Assembly: GCA_001630475.1 (NCBI GenBank)
Contig: KV419418.1
Coordinates: 62,001-126,000, forward strand
Length of the DNA: 64,000 nucleotides
Direction: 5' to 3'
Source of the DNA: Sistotremastrum niveocremeum HHB9708
Taxonomy: Eukaryota > Basidiomycota > Agaricomycetes > Sistotremastrales > Sistotremastraceae
A program made the translations under genes and the position numbers. A model generated the notes under the pieces. The model worked only from the letters and a program-made list of their open reading frames with translations. It did no database searches and was not told where the DNA came from. Shown here piece by piece: positions 39,301-49,670 of the stretch (the first letter of the stretch is position 1; every line of letters starts with the position of its first letter).

Positions 39301-40731
39301 CTTCTCCAGGTTCCCCGAGTTGTTCCTTGAGTGAACGTGGATGTGAATATGCATGGTTGATCGATCATACATCATCTCAAGCGAACGAAGAGAAGCGATG
39401 CGATGCGAAGCGAGCTGAGCTGAGCCGAAGGCGCGCTCAACACCGTCCTCGTACCTCGACGTCCACAAGAACAAAGCGAAATAAAACAAAGGGAAGTAAA
39501 GGAGGAGAAGGAGAAGGAGAAATAGCCTGGGAACGTGATCGGTGTGGGGTAAGCGAACGAATAAGCGAGAGACCAAGGAGGATTAGCGTCGGAGAATTGG
39601 TTTAGCAGGGTTTATGCTTGCATGCGATAGTGTTTTATTCTGGGAGTGTCCTGAGCGGGTCGGGGTCGGGGATGTCAGCGGGAATGACAGTGGGTTGAAT
39701 AATCGTACTGGATAATGGGTAATTGGGTTGAATAATTGCTTTGATAAATCGCTTTGAATAACGGGACGTGTTGGATAAGCTGGATAATGGATTTGATAAG
39801 CTCGATACGGTGGACGATTCGAAGTTAGATAAGCGGAAAGCTGAGAGTAATATTTGATTTGAGTGTACCATTGACATCGAACATGTCAGCGCTGAGGTAA
39901 TTGCGAGTAACAGGTTGTCAATGCGAATTGTCAGACGAGTAGAATAGAGTATCATCGAATAGGATGGATAACGTCGACATCAATAATCCGCGCTGAGTGC
40001 CACCGATTGCTAGTGTCAGCGCTGAAGTAAGCCAGAGTAATGGAGAGAATCGCGATATCGAGGTCAATGAGAGTTGTCAGGTCAGCTAAAGATGAATTTC
40101 GTAATCCGCTGTCGTCTTCGTCATGATCATACATCCTAAATCTTGAAAGCTCCGAGTCAAACGCGGTCGCCACGAATTCCCTCATTCAGATTTGAGATCT
40201 TCGAGATGAGGTCAACACTATAGCTAGATAGCATGACGAAACTGCGAGACCTCCAGCGTCAGAGTCAAGCTCGCCATCCGACTCGAGCTCAAAACCGAAG
40301 ACAGACGAGACGACGCAGCGCAGCATCAGCATCATATGCCCAACGTGAAGCCTTCGTTGTAGTAACAGTTGATGACGCCACAAGTGACGCGCTTGACGCG
40401 TAGAAGTGACGAGTTTGCTTGATGACGAGAAACGTGATGTGCAAGACACTCGGGCAGGTACGGTTTGGAACAAGCCAGTTAAGCATGAGCGTAAGCAGGT
40501 AGAGCATCTTTGTCATCTGAACCTCTTGCTGGTACAGTTGTCGGAGCATGTTGATCATACAGACAGCCACACCGAAACTCGGTACTTGATAAGCGGCGTC
40601 GAAGCATGACAGTGCACAACTGAGGACGTATGCAAGCGTAAGATGAAGTAGCAGTGCATTCAGAGACGTGACGTAAGACAACCATGAACCCAGGACAGAT
40701 GAAATGTATGTACGATGTACTCAATCATATC
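36376..40731. other. Pyrimidine-rich low-complexity DNA, then unannotated intergenic DNA
   Basis: From 36376 to about 37570 the plus strand is mostly C and T, so open frames there carry little weight. A plus frame at 37340-37969 contains a possible transmembrane run (LNFPLALSLLLSLLLVLPFLHLALALL), but the same bases are also open in another frame ending SRREKELLRALLLVS; either could be the end of the preceding gene. From 38.0 to 40.7 kb I see no gene. Imperfect repeats include GTCAGCGCTGA followed by AGTAA-like bases near 39887 and 40016, and GATAA-rich repeats at 39700-39810. Confidence 0.45.
36845..36886. repeat. TTTCGG/TTTCGT tandem repeat
   Basis: Hexamers TTTCGG, repeated four to five times, pass into TTTCGT units. 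This is a simple repeat inside a pyrimidine-rich stretch that also produces misleading Phe/Arg-repeat frames. Confidence 0.8.
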
Positions 40732-42730
40732 CTAAGCATACAGCCTCTTCGTATACCTGCGAACGCGAACGAATAAGCAAACGTTAGGAAAGCTATGATA
40801 AATGAGACTCACGAATTCAACCCATGCACCCCACCCTCAACCTGCGCACTCGCAGTCCTCAACTCAAACCTCACTTTCTCACTCCTCACACCATCCTGTA
40901 ATTCAATAACACTCTTCACCCCAATATCCTGACACGAATGCTGCAATCCCGCATGCAAATACGGTAAGAATTGTTTGACGGATCCTTTATCTTGTACGTC
41001 CCCCGAGACGCCTTGAGCGACCTTCACGGCGGATGATTCGGAGAAGTAACGCGATGTAGCGGCGTTTTCGTGTTGAGTTGGAATGGTGGATTGACGAGCG
41101 CCATTCGTTTGAGATGAACCGGCTTCCTTGACGGCTTTGCCTTGTTCCATAGCGTCCTATATCCGAGTGAATAACGTCGAAGACGAACAGAGAAGAAGGA
41201 CGTACGATGCTACCCATGCCACGATAAGCTTTAACACGCTGTCCATCGTGGTAAAAGTATTCTCCAGGAGCTTCGGTCGTTCCGGCCAACAAACCACCCA
41301 TCATCACAGCTCCAGCACCCAAAGCAAGTGCTTTGACGACATGTCCCACATTACTGATCCCACCATCAGCAATAACAGGAACACCGAACTTGCTGGCGAA
41401 CTCCGCAACGGCATAGACTGCAGAAGCTTGGGGGCGACCGACAGCCATGACCTCTTGCGTAATACAAATGGAACCGGAACCCATGCCGACGCGGATAGCA
41501 TCTGCACCGGCGAAGATGAGATTGGCAGCTTGCTCGCGGGTGACGACATTTCCGGCGATAACCTCGAGTTTAGGATAAGTCTCCTTAATCCATTTGATCA
41601 TCTCGATTTGGAAGACGGAATTTCCTTGCGAAGAATCGATCACGACGATATCGAGACCTGCCTCGACGAGCAACGCAAGTCGATCTTTATCGGAAGGACG
41701 GGTGCCGATCGCGGCTGCCGCGTAGAGTTGTTTGGATTCGGGAAGTTTAGATGCGAGAGGGTAAGTTTGGTTCTTGAGGAGATCGCTGCGTGCGAGGAGA
41801 GCGACGAGACGACCTGCGTCGTCGATGATGGGGAGCTTGCCCTTCTTGGAATCGCGGAGGAGGCTGTTAGCTTCGGTGAGCGTAACACCTCTGCGAGCGG
41901 TGACTACGTCGGTAGTCATCACTTCGGAAAGTACGGTCGCGGTAGGTCGGAACTGGATATCACGCGACGTGACGATGCCTACGAGCTTCCCGCCAAGGGC
42001 ACCGGTATCTGAGGAGTACAGTTAGCATCGATATTCGAAGAAGTCGAGGGTCGATATGATAGAGAATGATCAGTAGTCACGAAAATCTCCGCAAATCACG
42101 CCGTTGGCGTTACTCGGAAGAACGAAGGTTGTGATAAAATAAGATGTTCATCATAAAGAGGATAAAGGAAGGGAGGAGAAGCTCAAGATCAGACTCACCA
42201 GTGATAGGAATTCCACAGAATCCAAGACGCGCTTTGATGTCGAGCACGTCTGAGACCTTGTGGTGAGGGGAGAGAACGACGGGGTCGGAGATGAAGCCAT
42301 TTTCATGACGCTTCACCGCTCGAACCATAGCAGCTTGCGAAGCCGCAGACTGGTTATGATGAATGACACCAATACCGCCCAACAGCTATATTCCACAAAA
42401 CAAGCTTCAGTAACCCTGATATGACAAAGTGATGGAAACGGTGCTCACTGCCATGCTGATAGCCATCTCTCCCTCCGTCACAGTGTCCATCGGGCTCGAC
42501 ATAAAAGGCGTCTTGAGCACCACATTTCGAGTGACCCGACTCTCAGTGACCACGTCGCTGGCGCTGAAATCGATTTTTCCTGGGAGAAGGAGAAAATCGT
42601 TGTAGGTGAGCCCGCCGTGCAGCTGAGCGTTCATGAGCTGCGAGACGGATAGACCATCGCGCTCTTGGTAAGTCTTGAGGAGGTCGAGGGCTTGAGTTGG
42701 GTCGAGATACGTCTTGTGAGGGACGGGCAT
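40732..42730 (-). CDS. IMPDH: Inosine-5'-monophosphate dehydrogenase
   Basis: Five exons (42730-42449, 42385-42199, 42008-41206, 41156-40813, 40756-40732) join in frame to 546 residues, normal for fungal IMPDH. The enzyme oxidises IMP to XMP with NAD+, the rate-limiting step of guanine nucleotide synthesis in the cytosol. The N-terminus has the [12 protein letters not shown] block, then [33 protein letters not shown]-pair region lies roughly at residues 115-235 ([29 protein letters not shown]). The catalytic loop [13 protein letters not shown] carries the active-site cysteine at about residue 338. [28 protein letters not shown] and the flap GMGSI/DAM follow. It ends SYTKRLYA. The second intron is 190 nt, much longer than the rest. 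Antisense open frames over this gene are shadows. The gene is well supported and looks functional. Confidence 0.97.
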
Positions 42731-43400
42731 TGTGGGAGTATGCGAAGAAATTTTTTTGACTAAGCGCGTCTTCTTATACTGGCGTCGGAACTCGGATCAT
42801 TCTATGCGGCTGCTATCAACACGTTGGATCATCTAACATTCTAACGCTCAGTCAGGACCTTTGCTGAAGCTTATGTTCCGCCCGTGTTGACAAATAATCT
42901 CAAATTCTCTCCCCGAAGATGCGCGAGCATGCTGAGTCGGTCCGACACCGAATCGGAGCGCGCGCTTCAGCGCAACTTAAAAGAATATAGGACGGCTTGG
43001 GATGACTTTGAAGGCAACGAACATGCTATACGATATTAATGTAAACTCTGCCTTCAAATCCGTTCCCGAAGAGACCAAACTGGAATCCGGGGACCCAGAC
43101 GACGCGACACAATATAAATAGGGAAGTCTGATGGAGCAACGCATAAATCACGGCCTCAGCATGCATTTATAAAAAGGTGCATTGTCAGAATATATCGCCT
43201 CAGACCACACTTAACTCTCGTTTCGTTTGCCAGGACATGAGATAAGAAAAACAAGCTCATGCCGCAGGCGTATATCTCGTACGCCATGAGCATGTAGAGA
43301 GAAAATTCGCGCCACGGCCAATGCAGAAGGAAGAAGGAGTTCAAGTTCTCAATGAATACGATTCAATCTACACTCTTTACAAAGCTTTGTGAACGTTCTC
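42731..43400. other. IMPDH upstream region
   Basis: This holds the presumed promoter and leader of the IMPDH gene. I see no separate gene and no clear TATA box. Short frames on both strands near 43156-43564 have no support. Confidence 0.4.
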
Positions 43401-43689
43401 ATCATCAAAGGCCAAGAGGAGAGTCGGAGTTTGAACCCATTATTTCCACGTGCCGCCAAAAATCGATCATTCTCACTTTAGCAGCAATTTTCCCTGAATA
43501 TCTCGCCAAAGAATCTGCTCATTCATTTCTGGAACATGAATGGCCTCCTTTATACGCTGTATAGCGGCGCAGTCCCTTTCAGTTGATCCGTTATTATCGC
43601 GCACTCCGATGGCGCGAGGTCACCTGAACTATATCGGTCAGGGATATATTGAGGGGTAAATTATAAATCAGGTGGTTAGTCTGTTATCA

Positions 43690-43700
43690 GGAGTATAAAA
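43690..43700 (+). promoter_or_regulatory. TATA box, unit 1
   Basis: GGAGTATAAAA lies upstream of the first gag-like frame and is exactly matched by the second unit. Its conservation against a diverged background argues that it is a used promoter core. Confidence 0.6.
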
Positions 43701-44474
43701 GAGTCACTTATCTCAGCTTTAGATGCTTAGGAAGCTTCCCCAAGTGCTCCTCTGTACCGAGAGTCGTCCCCAAGGCATCTCCCAAGGCTTTCAAAGCCCC
43801 ATCGAGCTTTGACGTGTTGACGCGATTCAGAAGTCAACTCTTTTTCAAGCATCCGGATCTTGAAGCTTCAATCCTCCGCATTCCGTCGAGGAAAAACGTT
43901 TTACGTTGTTGTGAAACGTCCAACAACATTAATAACACCCCCTACCTTTCTCGACTCCCGACTGACTGAGGTCATTCTCGCACACTCCTGTGATATCCAA
44001 AATATCGCATCCATATCCAAACATCCACGTCTCCAGATATCTTTCCTTCTCCATCTAGCAAACTCTTGCGTAGCCTAACGCTTTGTCTGCATCCTTATCC
44101 GTTCCTGTCCTACGGTTCGGCTCCGAAACCGAAATCCAGCGGTTTCCTCTGACGGAGTTCAGCTATAGCTCTCTGTGAAGCTTCAGTGTTTCACCAACTG
44201 CGCTGTAGCACTCTCGACATCCCAGCTCGCGAATCTCGAAGGATATTCTCTCGACATCTAACCGGAGATCGAACACTACATTCATCTTCAGCTGCCACCC
44301 TCTTGGCCAGCAATTCCGTAATCTCTCCGCGACCCTTGAAACTTCCTACACGCTTCTCATCCACGCCCAGCGCTGTATTGCTCGCCTAGCTGCACTTTTT
44401 CGATCCAATTGTAAGGAAACGAGCCTACGAGCAGATTGAATCCACTACATCCGCCGCAGTAGCCGTTTTTAATC

Positions 44475-45338
44475 ATGGTCCTCCCAACACACATGCCTCT
44501 ACCTCGCACAGAGGGAGCGCCCACCTTCAATGGATCCCCATACCATATCGACGCCTTCCTCCGCGACTTCGAATTCCTCGCCGAACGAACTAATCTCACC
44601 CCATTCCTAATGTGTCACGTCCTTCACGAATACCCCATCAACAAAGTACGCACACTCTGGGAAAATCTCCCCGAACGCGCTCTAGGCGATTGGCAAGCGT
44701 ATAAAGCTAAAATTCTAAGCTTTTATCCTGAAAGAGATCCGGAATATCGACAATCTCATGGAGCGCTTATGAGACTTGTACGCGGTCAAGCTCGGATGGA
44801 GATACATAGACTGAGCGAATTTGCGGAATATAATCGCGAGTTCCTTTGGATAGCTTCGTGGAGGGTGAAGCAGGGCTATATGACAGAGGCCGAGCTGGAC
44901 GAATATTTCGCCGAGGGGATACACAGGGACCTTCGCTCTGAAGCTCGCTCCCTTCTCAAACGCAGATATACGGGCCCGAAACGCAAATCCTCCGATCCCT
45001 GGCCGCAAAAGGATCTCGCGGATGCCTGCATTGAGGTGCTCATATCTGGAGATGCCGAAAATTGTTCATGGCGCTCAGATTCCGATCACGATCGTGATGT
45101 CGACGAGTACGACTATATCGCGGCAGCACGCCGAAAGGAGAAGGAGGATGCAGAGGTGAGGCAACACAGGCTCAACATGGAACAAACTCATGTTAGCAAT
45201 ATCGAAACAATTGTCAAGAGTGCTGCTGAGTCACAGGCACAAAGGAACACTCTACTCGTGCAGATGCTTCGCTTTGTGGTGGAAGCAGCATCTCAGGTCA
45301 TCAATGCACCTCTTCCTGCGTGGGCAGCTGCTGAGTAA
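44475..45338 (+). mobile_element. Gag-like gene of LTR-retroelement origin, copy 1 (287 aa)
   Basis: A single uninterrupted frame starts MVLPTHMPLPRTEGAPTFNG. The opening APxFxGSPYxIDxFLRxFE block, followed by KVRTLWENLPERALGDWQAY, resembles the N-terminal and capsid-like part of Ty3/Gypsy-type Gag proteins in basidiomycetes. A charged helical C-terminal part follows, ending PLPAWAAAE. No pol region and no long terminal repeats were seen around it. The frame looks whole. It is paired with a similar copy at 46422, so it may be a gag gene kept by the host rather than part of a mobile element. The duplication is old enough for clear protein divergence between the copies. Confidence 0.65.
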
Positions 45339-45942
45339 GTGAAAATTGTTGTGGACTACGGTCATTCGAATTGGGATACTGTATCATCAAAGATACATAG
45401 TGTGTAAAGCCATGCATCTAGTCAATAAAATTTTATTTATTGATATAAATCGTTATCAGAGTTCAAACACATCGCAACAATCTGCTCAGAATCGGCAACC
45501 CACTTCAGACATGTGCTACATATCAAGTTACACATGGCGATCAATGTCAATATCAGCTATGACCTTCACAATTTACTCTCCATAATAATGCATCAGGTTG
45601 ACAATCAGATAGACCTGCTCGATTCTGGCGAGAACGAAGAGGACAGTCGGAGTTCGAACGGACATCTCGGACGAGCCATCAAACCCACCTCATTCTCATA
45701 TTCACCGGATTCGCAGCCTGAAGCTCGGTTAATAATCATCAATGACCCCATTTCTCCCTGCTCATCATGGGGCAACGATATTGTCCCGTAATCTTCACTG
45801 GTAGCGGCGCAGCCTCTTATCTACTCCTCGGATGTCATCCCATTAAGTCTCGGCGTGATCTATCAATATAGCGCGCAGTCTTCGGACTGGGCTTGTCGGG
45901 GATAAATTGACGGGTGGAAATCAGGTGGTATGTACCCTTTCT

Positions 45943-45953
45943 GGAGTATAAAA
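45943..45953 (+). promoter_or_regulatory. TATA box, unit 2
   Basis: GGAGTATAAAA, identical to the unit 1 core at 43690-43700, lies about 470 nt upstream of the second gag-like frame. Confidence 0.6.
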
Positions 45954-46421
45954 GGGTGACTTATCGCAGCTGTAGGTGCCCCGGATGCACCCCCACCTGC
46001 TCCGCGGGGATCCTCATCGTCGAAAACTGCTCGGTAATCCCGCGCGCGCACGCTTTGAAGCTTGCTTGAACGTCGCTGCACCTTATAGGCACTTCAACCC
46101 GGAGCATCCACCCTGGACAGCTCTCATTCCTTCATCGTTCGAGAGCAGTAAGAACTGCGCCTCCTCTTCCCATTCTCCCGCCTCCGCTGCTTCACTGCAG
46201 CATCTTCCCCTATTCCGACTTCACAGCCAAATAATTCATCGCTCATTGTATCCTTCGAGATCCTGCTCTCTTCGTCGAATATCTTCGTCGAATAGAGAGC
46301 TTGCGACGACTTGAACGCTGCGCAGTGCTGCTCAGAAATAATCAGGTTCGAAACTCGTCACACCGGCCCCTACAATTTTCACACCATCCTTCGCTCTCAC
46401 AACCCCCAGCATCTCGCTAGA

Positions 46422-47288
46422 ATGATCCCACCCGAGTTCATGCCTCTACCCAACACAGATGGCGCTCCATCCTTCACCGGATCTCCCTACGAAATCGACG
46501 ACTTCCTCCGCCACTTCGAATACCTTTGCGACAGGCGCGGCATTGTCTACCATGAGATGTGCCAATCCGTACCGGAGTATACCACGGAAAAAATACGTAC
46601 ACTTTGGGAAAACCTCCCTGAGCACAAGGCCGGAAACTGGGAGGCGTATAAAGCCAGAATCCTCAGCTTATATCCTGAGAGAGATCCGGGATATCGACAA
46701 TCTCATGGAGCGCTTATGAGACTTATACGTCGGCAGGCTCGGATGGAGATTGATCGACTGAGCGAATTCGCGGAATATAATCGCGAGTTCCTTTGGATCG
46801 CTTCGTGGAGGGTGAAGCAGGGTTATATGACGGAGTCGAAGAGAGATGAATATTTCGCCGATGGAATACATAAGGATCTACTATCCGAGGCTCGTTCCCT
46901 TCTTAAACGCAGACACACAGGCCCGAAACGCAAATCATCCGATCCATGGCCGCACAAAGATCTGGCAGATGCATGCATCGAGGTGCTCATGACTAGAGAT
47001 ACTGAGGATCGTGGTTCTGTTTGGGATTCAGATGGGGATCACGATCGAGATGTCGACGAGTACGATTATAAAGTGGCAGCGCGCCACAGAGAGATTGAGG
47101 AAGCAAAGGTGAGGCATCATAGGCTCGAAGTCGAACAAGAGAATATTCGCGATATTGCAGCAACTGTCAAGAGTGGTTCTGAGACACAGGCTCAGACGAA
47201 CACTCTTGTGGTGCAGATGCTTCGATATCTGGTGGAAGCAGTGTCTCAGGTTACGAGTGTACCCCTGCCTGCTTGGGCGGCTGCTTAG
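46422..47288 (+). mobile_element. Gag-like gene of LTR-retroelement origin, copy 2 (288 aa)
   Basis: The frame starts MIPPEFMPLPNTDGAPSFTG and follows copy 1 along its whole length: SPYEIDDFLRHFEYL, KIRTLWENLPEHKAGNWEAY, SLYPERDPGYRQSHGALMRL, RLSEFAEYNREFLWIASWRV, KRKSSDPWPHKDLADACIEV and the end VPLPAWAAA. It is one residue longer than copy 1 and looks whole. As with copy 1, no pol part or terminal repeats were found. The central block is nearly identical between copies while the ends differ more, which suggests constraint on that block. Family: Gag-like, Ty3/Gypsy-type by inference. Confidence 0.65.
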
Positions 47289-47531
47289 ACCCGAAAGAAA
47301 GTTGCCCTTCATGAGGGACCTCTATTACTAGTACATATAGCGTGTAATGAGTAGAAATACCATTGATTACTCCGAGAAACAATGTCTTAAGTCCAACTAT
47401 GGCGACTCGAGAATGAAGGATATAGAACGACGATTGATACTACATATCAACACAAATACTATTTCGAGTCCGAGAAAGAAGAGAATAGTCCAAAAGTGTC
47501 CGTCATCAATCCGCTCAGGGGCGCCAACAAG

Positions 47532-48743
47532 CTAAATACGATGAACGATACCCTCAGCTCTAACCTCAACACCTTGAGAGGACGCCGCCCTATTCCTCAA
47601 CGCCTCAGGATCGACTCCAAGTGATTCCCTCACCCGATCCGTAAGATCCACCTCCATCTCATCATATATAACCCTCCGTCTCCTCACCCGAATCATCACA
47701 CGTCCATTGACAATCTCATGCGTGGTCGTCATCTCGCTTGCTAGATCTTGTCTTCCTGAAGTTTTGGCGTTCCTCAGAGTCCTAGGATTTGGAGTTGGAG
47801 TCGAAGACCCGGGGGTACGACGAGTAAGGGGGGTGGGAGAGGTGGCGAATGATCGTTGACGGCGTATTTGGACGGAGGATGTGCTAGCTTTGATCGGGAT
47901 CTTACGATTTGCGCTCGCGGGCGGAAGTTCTCCTCTTTCCCTTTCTCTTTCTCTCTCAGGTAGAGCGAGTAATGAAGGCCGAGAAACGAGTTGTGAAAGC
48001 CAACGATCTTCTCCCCAATTCAAAGGCGCTGTGGGAACCATATCTAATTCCGAAAAAGCTTGTTCGACGTCTTCGAAGACTGTGAGCGTTTTATCGTTGA
48101 CTTGGAATTGGAGACGTCGAGCGGAGTTAGGGAATATCGTCATTGCCTCGGATTTTGTGTCTGTTAAACTGAGTTTGGGAGGGAGCAGCCATGCGTTGGG
48201 GTTTGCAGGGCGGGGAAGGCAGTGGGGGATGATAGCTATGTTGCCGGTGTCGATTGAATGGCCAATTTCGCATACGGGGTTCACTTCATCAGTACTGTAG
48301 ATATTCATCAGTTTGAGGCTGCCTCTTAAGATTCGAGGAGAACGTACTGTTCGAGATAGAAATGATAGACTTGAGCGGCACAGATATCCAGCCAAGGTCC
48401 TTGTCGAACCTGACCACAATTCGGAAACAAACAAGTGATCGAAGGGACATGTCCTCCAAACCTGTAAGTTCGCAACGCTATCAGTCATATCGATACAGTA
48501 GAATAGTAGAGATAGGACGTACGAGGGACCGTGAAACACGGATCTATGAAGTGCCACGTCGATTCCTGGAGCGAAACAGCTCACACAAATCCCACAATAA
48601 GTCTGCCCTTGAGGAGGAGACCATTTGCCTCTGCCTTCGACTTGTATCCGACTTTGCGAGGGTGGTATGGGCACAGGTGTGCTTGACGCGACACAGGTCG
48701 GAGGGGTAGAACCACCCTGAGTCGAAGGTATGGTTGAAGGCAT
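47532..48743 (-). CDS. Unrecognised basidiomycete protein, 365 aa
   Basis: Three exons (48743-48523, 48461-48348, 48294-47532) with 61 and 53-nt GT-AG introns join in frame to 365 residues. The start chosen is MPSTIPSTQGGSTPPTC. The N-terminal third is Cys/His-rich (TYCGICVSCFAPGIDVALHRSVFHG, then a second Cys-containing stretch), so it may bind metal. A middle section of about 100 residues looks folded (LLPPKLSLTDTKSEAMTIFPN, RRLQFQVNDKTLTVFEDV). A low-complexity Arg/Glu and Ser/Pro linker follows, then a short conserved-looking C-terminus (RVMIRVRRRRVIYDEMEVDL). A simple open reading straight through the introns exists but gives a less protein-like middle, so I prefer the spliced form. I do not recognise a family. 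No signal peptide or membrane segment is seen. Confidence 0.65.
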   Translation of the reverse strand: MPSTIPSTQGGSTPPTCVASSTPVPIPPSQSRIQVEGRGKWSPPQGQTYCGICVSCFAPGIDVALHRSVFHGPSYVLSLLFYCIDMTDSVANLQVWRTCPFDHLFVSELWSGSTRTLAGYLCRSSLSFLSRTVRSPRILRGSLKLMNIYSTDEVNPVCEIGHSIDTGNIAIIPHCLPRPANPNAWLLPPKLSLTDTKSEAMTIFPNSARRLQFQVNDKTLTVFEDVEQAFSELDMVPTAPLNWGEDRWLSQLVSRPSLLALPERERERERGELPPASANRKIPIKASTSSVQIRRQRSFATSPTPLTRRTPGSSTPTPNPRTLRNAKTSGRQDLASEMTTTHEIVNGRVMIRVRRRRVIYDEMEVDLTDRVRESLGVDPEALRNRAASSQGVEVRAEGIVHRI

Positions 48744-49670
48744 TGTGTGGGATCGATAAAGATTTAGGACAGGGATGTGGTGAAGACCAAAGGCTGGCTT
48801 GGCCACGGATTATATATTCCAGAGGCTGGGATTGCCACTCGAGCTTGGGCGTTCATTCCTGAGGAAAAATAAGCCAGGAACTAGGGAGACGCCGACACAA
48901 AAACTCACCCGAGCACTGTTGTCGACGTTGTTGTCGACACCCTAATCACCATCCCGACGCGTTGAGTCTGCCAGTGCCAGCCTGGCAGCGTGAAATAAAA
49001 AACGGCGCAGCAAGCAACCAAAACGGGTGCATTTCGGTGAAGAATAAGGATAAAAAGGTTGTGTTGGATCATCATGCCTTGTCGTCCATCCATGTCTCCA
49101 GAATAATAGACGTTTGAGTTCTTCGATAGCTGCAGCGGCTTACGTCATCACACTCGTCGTCGGCGTCGTCGGCGATCCTGTCAAGGTCCATCGTTCTCGC
49201 GCATCCGGAGCAGCTGTCTATCTGCGCTCTGCATCTACGACGACGACGCCCAGAAGAATATCAATATATCAATGCCCAACCCCGCGAAATATAGACCCTT
49301 ACAATGCCGAGAGACTCAGGGACCAAAGAACAAATGAGAACAGCTGATATGCCGCCGAAAAATTCACCATCAGGCTGTGACGCTGCCGAAGCGAAGGCCA
49401 AGGCTTCAAAAGCGACGGCGCCGACGATGCTTATCCGCTAGCTTATCCTACCTGAGCTCAGTCGACGACTCGAGGACTCGACGACGGGGAGGCTGTTCAG
49501 CGTACGCGTGAGAAGCTCGTTGGAGGAAGAGTGATTTTGATTAATATCAACCCGCAGCGACAGGATCAGCACAGCTACAGTGACGTCCTTCAATCCAATT
49601 TACGACCATGGTGAGTTAAGTTTCCAGTCGAACGGGCATGATAATGATACGAAACGCGTCGTTTGTGCAG
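48744..49670. other. Intergenic, nothing supported
   Basis: This is the divergent spacer between the unrecognised 365-aa protein and the third carboxypeptidase. A possible single-codon first exon of the carboxypeptidase (ATG followed by GTGAGT near 49608) lies here. No repeat was recognised. Confidence 0.4.

Larger units (their letters stand above)
43410..45340 (+). repeat. Tandem duplication, unit 1
   Basis: Unit 1 and unit 2 (about 45640-47340) share, in order, a GAGGANAGTCGGAGTTYGAAC-like stretch, a TAGCGGCGCAG tag (43564 and 45799), AAATCAGGTGG, an identical GGAGTATAAAA promoter core and a gag-like open frame. The offset between the promoter cores is 2253 bp. The leader between core and start codon differs in length (about 775 and 470 nt), so the copies have drifted since the duplication. 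Confidence 0.75.
45640..47340 (+). repeat. Tandem duplication, unit 2
   Basis: This is the second unit of the promoter-plus-gag-like tandem pair. Its downstream edge keeps a short match to the end of unit 1 (ACATA-GYGTGTAA at about 47332 and 45394), after which similarity fades. Confidence 0.7.

Noticed and set aside
41128-42012. 294-codon frame on the plus strand
   Set aside because: It is antisense to IMPDH exon 3, which is strongly supported on the minus strand.
47532-48806. Single 424-codon reading of the 47.5-48.7 kb gene
   Set aside because: Good GT-AG introns at 48462-48522 and 48295-48347 keep frame and remove the least protein-like segments; the start codon of the long form is not ATG.
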